Assembly: GCF_003634775.1 (NCBI RefSeq)
Contig: NZ_RBXB01000003.1
Coordinates: 434,001 to 498,000 of the forward strand
Origin: Chryseobacterium defluvii
GTDB lineage: Bacteria > Bacteroidota > Bacteroidia > Flavobacteriales > Weeksellaceae
Direction of reading: 5' to 3'
DNA: 64,000 bases
Shown: positions 1 to 7,798 of the stretch, piece by piece
Layout: every line of letters begins with the position of its first letter
Numbering within the stretch: position 1 is the stretch's first letter
Notes under the pieces: model-generated
Seen by the model: the letters and a program-made list of their open reading frames with translations, nothing else
Databases searched by the model: none
Told to the model about the DNA's origin: nothing
Made by a program: the position numbers and the translations under genes

Positions 1-2133
1 TCTGTTGAGGTTCCTGCAAAATTATCAGAATTATTCTGTCAGAATGTTTTCTCTGAAGAAACAATGAGAGAATATTTAACGAAAGAAGCATTCCAGTCTA
101 TTATGGATGCCATAAAAAAAGGGACTAAAATCCAAAGACATATTGCAGATCAGGTAGCTGTAGCTATGAAAGATTGGGCAATGAGCAAGGGAGTAACTCA
201 CTATACTCACTGGTTTCAGCCTTTGACAGGAAGTACTGCGGAAAAGCACGATTCATTCTTTACTCCTATTGAAGGAGGAAGAGCTATTGAAAGATTCAGT
301 GGCAGCATGCTTATCCAGCAAGAACCTGATGCCTCTTCTTTCCCTAACGGAGGAATCAGAAATACTTTCGAGGCAAGAGGTTATACTGCTTGGGATCCTA
401 CGTCTCCGGCTTTCATCATGGGAACTACTCTTTGTATTCCTTCTATCTTCATTTCTTACACCGGAGAAACTTTAGATTATAAAACGCCTCTTTTAAGAGC
501 GCTGAACGCGGTAGACGAGGCTGCAACCAACGTGATGCAGTATTTCGATAAAAATGTAACAAAAGTAACTCCTACCTTAGGTTGGGAGCAGGAATATTTC
601 TTAGTTGACTCGGCATTATACCAGTCCCGTCCGGATCTGGTTCTAACGGGTAAAACCTTATTAGGCCACTCCCCTGCAAAAGGACAGCAACTGGATGACC
701 ACTATTTTGGTTCTATCCCGACAAGAGTAATGAACTTCATGAAAGAATTGGAAATCGAATGTATGAAATTGGGTATTCCGGTTACCACAAGACATAATGA
801 GGTAGCGCCCAATCAGTTTGAGCTGGCTCCTATGTTTGAGGAAGTGAATGTTGCCGTAGACCACAACTCTTTGTTGATGGATCTTATGGCAAGAATTGCC
901 CACAGACACCATTTCCATATTTTATTCCATGAAAAACCATTCGCAGGAGTGAACGGAAGCGGAAAGCACAACAACTGGTCTTTGGCAACCGATACCGGTG
1001 AAAATCTTTTAAGTCCGGGAAAAAACCCTAAGAAGAACCTACAGTTCTTAACATTCTTCGTGAATACGATTAAAGCTGTTCATGAATACGCAGATCTTCT
1101 AAGAGCTAGTATCGCTTCTGCAAGCAATGATCACAGATTGGGTGCAAATGAAGCCCCACCGGCAATTATTTCTGTATTTATCGGAAGTCAATTGTTCAGA
1201 GTTTTGGAAGAGCTTGAAAAAGTAACGGAAGGAAAACTTTCTCCGGACGAAAAAACAGATTTAAAACTAAATGTAGTTGGAAAAATTCCTGAAATCCTTT
1301 TGGATAATACAGATAGAAACAGAACTTCTCCTTTTGCATTTACCGGGAATAAATTTGAGATCAGAGCGGTAGGATCTTCTGCCAACTGTGCAGAGTCTAT
1401 GACTGTAATGAACACCATCGCTGCAAAACAGCTGAACGATTTCAAAAAAGAAGTGGACACCTTGATTGAAAGCGGGTTGAAAAAAGACGAAGCCATCTTT
1501 AATGTATTAAGAGAGTATATCAAGCAATGTAAGAACATTATGTTCGAAGGTGACGGATATTCTGATGACTGGGCAAAAGAAGCTAAGAAAAGAGGATTGA
1601 ACAATCTTAAAACCACTCCTGAAGCTTTGAAGCAGGAAATGGATAAAAAGTTCCTAGACCTTTATGAAGAGGTAGGCGTATTTACCCACAGAGAAGTAGA
1701 GGCAAGAAATGAGATCAAACTTGAGAAATATTCTACCGTAATTGATATTGAAGCAAGAGTTCTAAGTGATATCGCAAGAAACCATATTATTCCTTCCGCT
1801 TTAAATTATCAAAACAGATTAATTGAAAACGTTAAAGGTCTTAAGGAGATTTTTGGAGATAAAGAATTCAAAACATTAGCGAAAGAGCAAATGAGCTTAA
1901 TAGCAAGTATTTCTGAAAACGTTTCCAAAATCAAATTAGGGGTGGAAGATCTGATCAAAGCAAGAGAAGCTGCAAAAGCGGTGTCCGACAGCCAAAAGCA
2001 GGCGGAAGCTTACTGTAACAAAGTAAAGCCTTATTTTGATGTTATCAGAGAAGCTTCTGATGATCTTGAAATGATGGTGGATGATGAGCTTTGGCCAATG
2101 ACGAAATATAGAGAAATGTTATTCACAAAATAA
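1..2133 (+). CDS. glnN: Type III glutamine synthetase, 5'-truncated by the window edge
   Basis: Makes glutamine from glutamate, ammonium and ATP in the cytoplasm. The frame is open from base 1, and the first ATG at 64 lies inside the coding sequence, so the start is outside the window. About 710 residues are visible, against roughly 720-730 for the GS-III family, so only a short N-terminus is missing. GS-III hallmarks are visible: EQEYFLVD near visible codon 197, NEVAPNQFELAP near 266, GSGKHNNWS near 318 and NRTSPFAFTGNKFEIRAVGS near 440. The length and these motifs separate it from the shorter GS-I and GS-II enzymes. A hairpin terminator follows at once. The partner ammonium-assimilating enzyme, GDH, is at the far end of the window. 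Confidence 0.95.
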   Translation, partial: SVEVPAKLSELFCQNVFSEETMREYLTKEAFQSIMDAIKKGTKIQRHIADQVAVAMKDWAMSKGVTHYTHWFQPLTGSTAEKHDSFFTPIEGGRAIERFSGSMLIQQEPDASSFPNGGIRNTFEARGYTAWDPTSPAFIMGTTLCIPSIFISYTGETLDYKTPLLRALNAVDEAATNVMQYFDKNVTKVTPTLGWEQEYFLVDSALYQSRPDLVLTGKTLLGHSPAKGQQLDDHYFGSIPTRVMNFMKELEIECMKLGIPVTTRHNEVAPNQFELAPMFEEVNVAVDHNSLLMDLMARIAHRHHFHILFHEKPFAGVNGSGKHNNWSLATDTGENLLSPGKNPKKNLQFLTFFVNTIKAVHEYADLLRASIASASNDHRLGANEAPPAIISVFIGSQLFRVLEELEKVTEGKLSPDEKTDLKLNVVGKIPEILLDNTDRNRTSPFAFTGNKFEIRAVGSSANCAESMTVMNTIAAKQLNDFKKEVDTLIESGLKKDEAIFNVLREYIKQCKNIMFEGDGYSDDWAKEAKKRGLNNLKTTPEALKQEMDKKFLDLYEEVGVFTHREVEARNEIKLEKYSTVIDIEARVLSDIARNHIIPSALNYQNRLIENVKGLKEIFGDKEFKTLAKEQMSLIASISENVSKIKLGVEDLIKAREAAKAVSDSQKQAEAYCNKVKPYFDVIREASDDLEMMVDDELWPMTKYREMLFTK

Positions 2134-2156
2134 CATCCATAAGTTCCATATAGTTC

Positions 2157-2187
2157 AACTCTCCGGTATTTCCGGGGAGTTTTTTTT
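2157..2187 (+). terminator. Rho-independent terminator after glutamine synthetase
   Basis: Ten-pair stem AACTCTCCGG / CCGGGGAGTT (one G-U pair) with a TATT-T loop, followed by a run of T. It starts 23 bases after the stop codon. Confidence 0.85.
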
Positions 2188-2280
2188 GTTTTATTAACAG
2201 GGCTAAAATTAGAGTTTTGAAAGTTAAAAGCCCATTAATAAAGGAAGCATCATTTATTTTGTTAAAAAATCTTAATAAAA

Positions 2281-2327
2281 AAAAACCGCAGCCTACCAAA
2301 AAAGGGGCATTGCGGTTTGTTTTTCTT
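2281..2327. terminator. Second hairpin with flanking A/T tracts
   Basis: AAACCGCA pairs with TGCGGTTT across a loop of about 20 bases, with A-runs before and T-runs after. It could stop transcription in either direction. It may be a backup terminator for glnN or insulation for the next gene. Confidence 0.6.
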
Positions 2328-2410
2328 TAACATACTTAAGTTATATGTTAAAATGTGTTAAAATAAGAACCTGACAATAATCATATCTCGGGTCTTTTTC
2401 TCGGAATCTC

Positions 2411-2418
2411 TACTTTTG
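2411..2418 (+). promoter_or_regulatory. -7 box TACTTTTG of the NlpC/P60 gene
   Basis: Matches the Bacteroidetes consensus TAnnTTTG and lies 52 bases before the start codon. No clear TTG -33 element is at the usual distance, so this is tentative. Confidence 0.5.
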
Positions 2419-2470
2419 TAATGCTTTTGAAAATAAATATTCCTTTTTTAACACGGATAATCAAATATAT

Positions 2471-3181
2471 ATGAAGAAAAGAGTTTTGTTTTATGTACTT
2501 GCTTTTGTATCTACGATGTCGTTACAATCTTGTGTTACCAACTATGTAGTTTCAAAACCAGCAACATACACTAAAGAATACAAAACAAATGCCAAACTAG
2601 CTTCCATAGATACTAAAAAAATGGAGCAGGATAAGCAAAGATTAATCGATTCATTCCTTGCTGAAAAGGCAGCTTCTTTAGCTAACGCAAAAAATTCCAT
2701 TAAGAATTCTGAGATCGCCAAAGCGGTCAAATACAATAAAACCATTGATAATATCTTATCTGAAGCCGCAACATATCTTGGAACTCCTTACAGATATGGA
2801 GGAACTACAAGAAACGGTATAGATTGTTCAGCTTTTGTACTTTCTGTATTCGGTGCTGCAGCCGGACTTAGCTTACCAAGAGTAGCAGCATCCCAGGCTC
2901 AGGAAGGAGAAAGGATTGAGAAAGGCAACCTTCAGAAAGGAGATTTGGTTTTCTTTTCTCACGGAAAAAGAATTTCTCATGTTGGTATTGTAGAAAGTGT
3001 TTCTGAAGATGGAGAGGTAAAATTCATCCACGCGGCAACTTCAAGAGGTGTAATGATCTCTTCACTGAATGATTCTTACTGGGGTCCTAAATACAGATTT
3101 GCCAAAAGAGTGATCAACGAAAACGGAGATACTTACAACAACCTGGCTGCCACTACAGCTTCAACCGGAACAAGTTTTTAA
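2471..3181 (+). CDS. NlpC/P60 family peptidoglycan hydrolase, lipoprotein
   Basis: Predicted cell-wall endopeptidase attached to a membrane by a lipid. The N-terminus is a lipoprotein signal with lipobox LQSC (Cys21). A polar, partly helical linker follows (about 30-95), then the NlpC/P60 domain (about 95-215). The catalytic Cys is in GIDCSAF, the His in SHVGIV and a third polar residue in the FIHA region. A short Thr/Ser-rich tail ends the protein. It is monocistronic with terminators on both sides. The family cleaves D-Glu to diamino-acid stem-peptide bonds; the exact substrate cannot be told from sequence. Confidence 0.88.
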   Translation: MKKRVLFYVLAFVSTMSLQSCVTNYVVSKPATYTKEYKTNAKLASIDTKKMEQDKQRLIDSFLAEKAASLANAKNSIKNSEIAKAVKYNKTIDNILSEAATYLGTPYRYGGTTRNGIDCSAFVLSVFGAAAGLSLPRVAASQAQEGERIEKGNLQKGDLVFFSHGKRISHVGIVESVSEDGEVKFIHAATSRGVMISSLNDSYWGPKYRFAKRVINENGDTYNNLAATTASTGTSF

Positions 3182-3210
3182 TTTTAAATAATTGATTTAA
3201 ATAATGAATA

Positions 3211-3240
3211 GGCTGTCCCAAAAGACAGCCTTATTTTTTT
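3211..3240 (+). terminator. Hairpin terminator that also looks like an insertion-sequence end
   Basis: GGCTGTC-CCAAAA-GACAGCC followed by a T-rich tract is a plausible terminator for the NlpC/P60 gene. The sequence GGCTGTCCCAAAA is also the kind of terminal inverted repeat seen on IS1182/IS5-like elements, and it sits just outside the 3' end of a decayed transposase reading frame. Confidence 0.7.
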
Positions 3241-3248
3241 AATTCATT

Positions 3249-3362
3249 TCAAATAACATCAAAAGACGGCTTTGAATTTTTTTTTAATATGTGGGCAAAA
3301 GCAACCAATCCGATATCTATTTCCCGCAGACCATGACCCTTTGAAGCTTTTACCTCCACCTC
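3249..3362 (-). pseudogene. Decayed 3' end of a transposase gene
   Basis: On the minus strand a 37-codon frame ends in TGA at 3249 and has no start; TAA precedes it at 3363-3365. The peptide contains EIDIGLVAFAHILKK, which resembles the C-terminal (E)IGLLALAHNLKK motif of IS1182-type transposases. An IS-end-like sequence lies 10-40 bases beyond its stop. I infer a relic insertion sequence whose 5' part has been lost. The match rests on one short motif recalled from the family. Confidence 0.45.
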
Positions 3363-3388
3363 TTATTTGGTATCATTTACCTTTTCAA

Positions 3389-4369
3389 TCATTCGATCTT
3401 TAATTTATCATTGATATTTTGAATATACTCACTGGGAGTCATCCCCACAAATTGCTTAAAGGCTCTGTTAAAAGTAGACTGGCTGGTAAATCCTGCCCCG
3501 GTATAAATATACATTAGTGTTACCCTGCTCAGATCATTTTCTTCTATAAGTTTTTTCACATAACTAATCCTGTGTGAATTCACATAATTGTTGAAGTTAG
3601 AATATCCCTGCAGCCTTATTGCCCTTGAAATATAATTGTTGCTTACTTTTAGAATAGTACTCAGGATAGAAATATTGAATTCTGGATTGATAAAAAGCTT
3701 ATTATTAACCATTTCCTTTTCGATATTTTCAAAAAGTAATTCTGCACCGGACCTATCCTCTTCATTCAGTTTAACAGGAAGTATAATTTGTTCTTTCTCC
3801 TCAATAGCTGTTATGATCTCCAGTTCTCTAATTTTATCCTTATAATAAACAAAAAGGCAGATAATAATGATATTAAAGCCGATTACAGAGATATCAGTAT
3901 ACCTGATCTTTTCGTAAGGAACTTCTTTAAAATTAAATGAAAAAAAAATGGCGGTAAAACATATAATTACGAGAATAAGCAGAGCATATATAGAAAAAAT
4001 AAAACCCTTTTTTTTGCCGAGAAAGATATATGCCCCAAATGGGATAGGCACAAGCCAACATAAGTTAACAATAGTGTGTTTCCAAAAATAGAGTATGAAA
4101 AAAACGATATACAGCGGTGCAATAATAAGAAAGCTTCGTACTCTTTTTTCTAAAAGGAGCGACGGAAAAATAGCGTCAAAAACATATACATGAATAGACA
4201 TAACGACGGCTCCAGCCAAACAATAATACCCTACTGCTTCGTGCTTAATGAAATAAAAATATATTAGGGCATATATCAGTAAAATAACCGCCATTATATA
4301 ATTATATCTTATTGACAGTTCACTTTTTAATCTTACTATTTCCTGTTCCCTTAGTGTTGCATTATTCAT
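3389..4369 (-). CDS. AraC-family regulator with an N-terminal membrane domain
   Basis: Predicted membrane-bound transcription regulator. Residues 1 to about 180 hold around six hydrophobic segments (for example FLIIAPLYIVFFILYFW). A linker follows, then a C-terminal AraC double HTH (about 220-320) with ISRAIRLQGYSNFNNYVN and the signature GFTSQSTFNRAFKQFVGMTPSEY. I chose the ATG at 4369; the frame extends 11 codons further to a TTG at 4402, which has no better start context. This architecture is common in Flavobacteriia, where the membrane part may sense an unknown envelope signal. The nearest candidate targets are the divergent secreted-protein genes just upstream. Confidence 0.85.
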   Translation of the reverse strand: MNNATLREQEIVRLKSELSIRYNYIMAVILLIYALIYFYFIKHEAVGYYCLAGAVVMSIHVYVFDAIFPSLLLEKRVRSFLIIAPLYIVFFILYFWKHTIVNLCWLVPIPFGAYIFLGKKKGFIFSIYALLILVIICFTAIFFSFNFKEVPYEKIRYTDISVIGFNIIIICLFVYYKDKIRELEIITAIEEKEQIILPVKLNEEDRSGAELLFENIEKEMVNNKLFINPEFNISILSTILKVSNNYISRAIRLQGYSNFNNYVNSHRISYVKKLIEENDLSRVTLMYIYTGAGFTSQSTFNRAFKQFVGMTPSEYIQNINDKLKIE

Positions 4370-4550
4370 TTTTTGTCTTCTTTTTAATAGGCTTCCAATC
4401 AAAAATCACTTTCGACTAAAATAAACAACTGAATATAAGGCAATTAAACCTTCTATTATTGGTTTATCCATCTCTTATTAATATTCAATCAATAGTCACT
4501 TTTCACTGATGCTTCCTGCTCATTTATTTCTTAATCCCTAACAGGGCATA

Positions 4551-4558
4551 TAATTTTG
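4551..4558 (+). promoter_or_regulatory. -7 box TAATTTTG
   Basis: Matches TAnnTTTG and ends 10 bases before the ATG at 4569, which implies a very short leader. Confidence 0.55.
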
Positions 4559-4568
4559 CATCATCACA

Positions 4569-5231
4569 ATGAGAAAACAAATAATTTACAAAGGAAAAAA
4601 TTTATTACCCATTGTTCTCGTATTGGGAACAGTGTTTCCAATGTATGGTAAGTCTAATTCGTTAAGATCTGACGATAAGCTTATTGACAAAAATAATCAA
4701 AATAACCATTCTCCTCTAATTTTTATCCGGAAGGGAACTCTTCTTTTTAACGCAAATCAATTATCGATTCATACTGATAAAAAATCCTCACTTCCGATCA
4801 AAACCAAAAAAAGAAAAACAGATAATACTCTTTTTATTTCAGAAGGGACAGCAGTATACAATTTGCAGGATGTTGTTGTTTATCGAGAGAAAAAAACAAA
4901 TATTCCCAAACCGGCGAAAATCTTTGCCAAAAACACAAAACCACATAAAGAGCCGACCGAAACGGGTAAAAGCAAATCTGAAAAAATTATAAGCAATTGC
5001 TTTTCAGACCATAGTAAACAGAACCACTTTATACAAGCTTCGGATTACAGGTTTTGCATTACCCCCAAACAGAATGATTATCATAACCTGCTGATAAATG
5101 AGCGTGGCATTGGTGTTCATCCTATTGCTTTTCCGGAAGGCACACAGCCTGAATATCATCATGATATGGTCTTCTGTTACCTTATTAAAGACTTCAGCAT
5201 CCGGCCGCCGCCTCGCGTGGCAGAAACTTAA
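4569..5231 (+). CDS. Secreted hypothetical protein with an internal repeat
   Basis: I do not recognise the family. The N-terminus (MRKQIIYKGKN then a hydrophobic run to about residue 26) looks like a Sec signal peptide. The next part is basic and contains two related segments, about 49-71 (IFIRKGTLLFNANQLSIHTD) and 87-109 (LFISEGTAVYNLQDVVVYRE). Each has the pattern (I/L)FI..GT..(F/Y)N.Q followed by a basic Lys/Pro linker. The C-terminus ends in SIRPPPRVAET. It is divergent from the AraC regulator and lies 91 bases before a large surface protein, so the three may form one regulated unit. Function unknown. Confidence 0.65.
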   Translation: MRKQIIYKGKNLLPIVLVLGTVFPMYGKSNSLRSDDKLIDKNNQNNHSPLIFIRKGTLLFNANQLSIHTDKKSSLPIKTKKRKTDNTLFISEGTAVYNLQDVVVYREKKTNIPKPAKIFAKNTKPHKEPTETGKSKSEKIISNCFSDHSKQNHFIQASDYRFCITPKQNDYHNLLINERGIGVHPIAFPEGTQPEYHHDMVFCYLIKDFSIRPPPRVAET

Positions 5232-5322
5232 AAGCAAAAATAACATTACAAAAGTGTAACAGCTCTTATAATCTTAAATCTGTCACATAATCATAATAAA
5301 TAATATCATAACAGAAAAACAA

Positions 5323-6612
5323 ATGAAAAAAAATATTTACACAGCAATAGCCCTGACATTATCTTCCTTAGCCTTATCTCAGGTCGGGATCAACACACAA
5401 AACCCACAAGGTGTTTTCAATATCGATGGAAAATCCGGAACAGCAACCACTAATACGACAACAGGCACACCAACTGCCGCACAGCTTGCGGATGATTTTA
5501 TCGTAACCTCTTCAGGAGCCACCGGTATTGGGGCAATCCCTGACGCTTCAGCTATCCTGGAACTGAATGTCAGCCAGCTTGCATCAGGAAGCCAAAAAGG
5601 TTTTTTAGGCCCAAGAGTCGCTTTAACAGCTTATAATGATGCATCCACTATCCCAAACCCAGCAACTGGTTTATTAGTCTATAATCTGGGAACCCAGCCC
5701 ACCTTTACTTTTGCAGGATATGCATATTGGGACGGTACCCAGTGGAGGCTTTTAGACGGTCGCTCACTAAAGCCCGGTACAATAGGAACTTTAAAATGCA
5801 CTGAAGCGAACCTTAATCCACTGACTTATACAGCCGGAACTCCATTCGATGGGATAATGACCATTCCTTATACCGGAGGAAACGGAGGAATATACGGAGC
5901 ACAGACCATAGGCCCTGTGAACGGGCTTACAGCTACACTTATACAAGGTAATATCGCACATGGAGCTGGTACCTTAAGCTACTCTATTACCGGGACACCA
6001 ACCGTATCCAGCCCTAATACCACCACATTTCCAATTTCGATTGGAGGGCAAACATGTAGTGCAGAAGTTGGCGGAGGCAAAAAGCTGGCACCAGGAGAAT
6101 ATCAGTTCTTTACTTTTACATTACCAGCGACATATGTCGGATTATTGAGTACATATATCGGTGGTACTTATGATGCTATTTTAGGACAAAAGGTAAGATT
6201 GGATATTAATTTTACCAACAGCTCTAATGCAGGCTCCGGCGCAGTTACCTACAATCCTCGTTTGGTAAATATCTCTGCTTCTAACATTAAAATGTGGTAT
6301 GCAGCATTATCAAATGAAACTAATTATCGTCGTGCTAATGTCCTGGTCGCTCCGGGGGGTTATCTGGAAACCGATAACGGAATTTATCTTAACTGGGGAG
6401 ACAATATGCATAGTGGTTCAACAGCGATTACTGCAACCTCTGGTGACAGGACTGGAAGTGATAATTCCCAGGAGATAGAAACAGTGGATTTACTTGTAGA
6501 CGGAATTTGGTACAGAATAACAGTTTATGTTTCCGTAGATAACCTAAATGATACTGATGCTACTAATAACATCCGACGTGTCTTTATGACAGCACAGAGA
6601 ATGTCGGCTTAA
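5323..6612 (+). CDS. Secreted flavobacterial surface protein of unknown function
   Basis: A clear signal peptide (about 1-19, ending ...LALSQ) precedes VGINTQNPQG, the usual mature start of a large group of flavobacterial surface proteins. Residues about 25-75 are Thr/Ala-rich. A segment with LGPRVALTAYND, GLLVYNLGT and YAYWDGTQWRLL (about 90-145) is typical of these proteins and of tail-fibre-like repeats. The remaining ~280 residues are Gly/Thr/Asn-rich and probably beta-structured, with only isolated cysteines (KCTEA, TCSAE). There is no T9SS sorting tail. Role unknown; adhesion or surface display is an inference. Confidence 0.7.
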   Translation: MKKNIYTAIALTLSSLALSQVGINTQNPQGVFNIDGKSGTATTNTTTGTPTAAQLADDFIVTSSGATGIGAIPDASAILELNVSQLASGSQKGFLGPRVALTAYNDASTIPNPATGLLVYNLGTQPTFTFAGYAYWDGTQWRLLDGRSLKPGTIGTLKCTEANLNPLTYTAGTPFDGIMTIPYTGGNGGIYGAQTIGPVNGLTATLIQGNIAHGAGTLSYSITGTPTVSSPNTTTFPISIGGQTCSAEVGGGKKLAPGEYQFFTFTLPATYVGLLSTYIGGTYDAILGQKVRLDINFTNSSNAGSGAVTYNPRLVNISASNIKMWYAALSNETNYRRANVLVAPGGYLETDNGIYLNWGDNMHSGSTAITATSGDRTGSDNSQEIETVDLLVDGIWYRITVYVSVDNLNDTDATNNIRRVFMTAQRMSA

Positions 6613-6726
6613 ATGATTAATTAAATGCCCCCGCCTTCTAATTTTAAATACACAAATAATGGGAAAGAATCAAAAGGGGGTATCTTTTTACCATAGAAAA
6701 ACTATAAACACAAAGTTATAAAACCG

Positions 6727-6799
6727 GCCGGGCAACTGTCTTAATTCGATAGGTTTTGTATGATTTTTTTCATCATTGTGATTTTACAGCCCGGCTTTT
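6727..6799 (+). other. Long-range inverted repeat upstream of the HTH gene pair
   Basis: GCCGGGC (6727-6733) pairs exactly with GCCCGGC (6789-6795), which is followed by TTTTA. An ATGAT/ATCAT mini-hairpin lies in between. This could be a structured leader, an attenuator or an end of a small mobile unit. Its 3' side is 44 bases before the ATG at 6840. Confidence 0.5.
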
Positions 6800-6839
6800 A
6801 TCAAAATATACAACCTAACAAGTTTAAAAGACGTACAAC

Positions 6840-7274
6840 ATGAACTTCAAAAGCATCCATATCGGACAAACGGTTGAGCAAGGTGTGGCAGACCGAAAAA
6901 TAGAACTATTCCGCATTTGTAATTTCTTTACATGTACCGAGGAAGAAATAAAAGAAATGTATCAGCAAAAAAGCCTTGAAACGGAAACCTTGCTGAAATG
7001 GAGCAAACTGTTGAATTATGATTTTTTTCGTGTCTATTCACAACATCTTATCCTGTATGCACCACCCACGACAAAAGAGAGGGATCAAAAATTCAAAGAG
7101 ACAAAACTTCCCCAGTTTCGAAAAAATATCTATACTAAGGAAGTCATTGATTTTATACTGGAGCAGATACAAACAGGTGAAATGACCAAAGTAGAGGTAA
7201 TGAAAAAATACTGCATTCCTAAAACCACGCTTTACAAATGGTTGATAAAACATGGAAAACAGATGGAAAGCTAA
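6840..7274 (+). CDS. Two-domain HTH protein (XRE-like plus transposase-type HTH)
   Basis: A 144-residue DNA-binding protein of unknown role. Residues about 5-65 resemble the XRE-type HTH seen in Bacteroidetes (HIGQTVEQG... through SLETETLLKWSKLLNYDFF). Residues about 95-140 form a second HTH of the IS3 OrfA/HTH_28 kind (TKEVIDFILEQI, then KYCIPKTTLYKWL). It has no DDE catalytic domain, so it is not an active transposase by itself. It sits upstream of a second small HTH gene and downstream of a GC-rich inverted repeat. It could be a regulator domesticated from a mobile element or part of a non-autonomous one. Confidence 0.7.
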   Translation: MNFKSIHIGQTVEQGVADRKIELFRICNFFTCTEEEIKEMYQQKSLETETLLKWSKLLNYDFFRVYSQHLILYAPPTTKERDQKFKETKLPQFRKNIYTKEVIDFILEQIQTGEMTKVEVMKKYCIPKTTLYKWLIKHGKQMES

Positions 7275-7333
7275 CATAGCTCTATTTAGAATCTGATAAA
7301 GTATAAAATCTTAACATACAATGAACACGACCA

Positions 7334-7660
7334 ATGAAAAATAATCTTCCTGACTATAAGAGCATTTATTCCGATATATTAAGCAAAAAATCCCCACAAA
7401 AACAAAAAGAATGTGAAGCATTGCTTAGCCGGGAAAGCTTATCTGCTTTAAACATTATTGAACTTAATACAATCATCTTCGGGACACCGGATAAGCAAAC
7501 CGAAAATTTCAATAAGATGCACCGTTCCTACCGAAAATCTGATATTCTGAAAATATTAGATTATCAGAAAAAGAACAACCTCAATAACATTCAGCTTGCA
7601 GGGCATTTCAAATTGAGCCGCAATTCCATTACAAAATGGAAGAAACTTTTTCAAGTCTGA
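7334..7660 (+). CDS. Small HTH protein, partner of the upstream HTH gene
   Basis: A 108-residue protein with an N-terminal helical region (DYKSIYSDIL...LSALNIIELNTIIFG) and a C-terminal transposase-type HTH at about 68-105 (SDILKILDYQKK, then HFKLSRNSITKWKKLF). The C-terminal HTH is similar in layout to that of the upstream protein, though the proteins are not obvious duplicates overall. A 59-base gap separates them and a terminator follows, so they are probably cotranscribed. No catalytic domain is present. Function unknown. Confidence 0.65.
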   Translation: MKNNLPDYKSIYSDILSKKSPQKQKECEALLSRESLSALNIIELNTIIFGTPDKQTENFNKMHRSYRKSDILKILDYQKKNNLNNIQLAGHFKLSRNSITKWKKLFQV

Positions 7661-7694
7661 TAATAATGAGTGAATTTGTACCGGGGAACTTGCA

Positions 7695-7733
7695 AAAAGA
7701 GGCTGTCTCAAAAAGCAGAACAGTCTCTTTTTA
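7695..7733 (+). terminator. Terminator after the HTH pair, with an IS-end-like arm
   Basis: AAAGAGGCTGT pairs with ACAGTCTCTTT (one G-U pair) and is followed by TTA. The left arm plus loop reads GAGGCTGTCTCAAAAAG, similar to the sequence at 3211 and to IS1182/IS5-type terminal repeats. Confidence 0.7.
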
Positions 7734-7798
7734 TTGTAATGATCCTTTTTCCATACAAGAGAGTCTATATCGCTGATATTAATTATTAAATTTTAAAC

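Larger units (their letters stand above)
2134..2470. other. Intergenic region between glnN and the NlpC/P60 gene
   Basis: This is the only gene-free stretch over 300 bases in the window. It holds the glnN terminator, a second hairpin at 2281-2327 and a promoter -7 box at 2411-2418. I find no open frame or tRNA-like fold in it. Confidence 0.7.

Noticed and set aside
1188..1616. 142-codon open frame antisense to glnN
   Set aside because: It lies wholly within the well-supported GS-III frame and its peptide is the Phe/Ser-rich kind typical of an antisense shadow.
2134..2470. Possible tRNA or small RNA in the largest intergenic gap
   Set aside because: Two hairpins are terminator-like; no cloverleaf, T-loop (GTTCGA) or box motif is visible.
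7334..7660. IS3 OrfA with OrfB downstream
   Set aside because: No OrfB/DDE frame follows before the terminator, and the next gene is an unrelated pentapeptide protein on the other strand.
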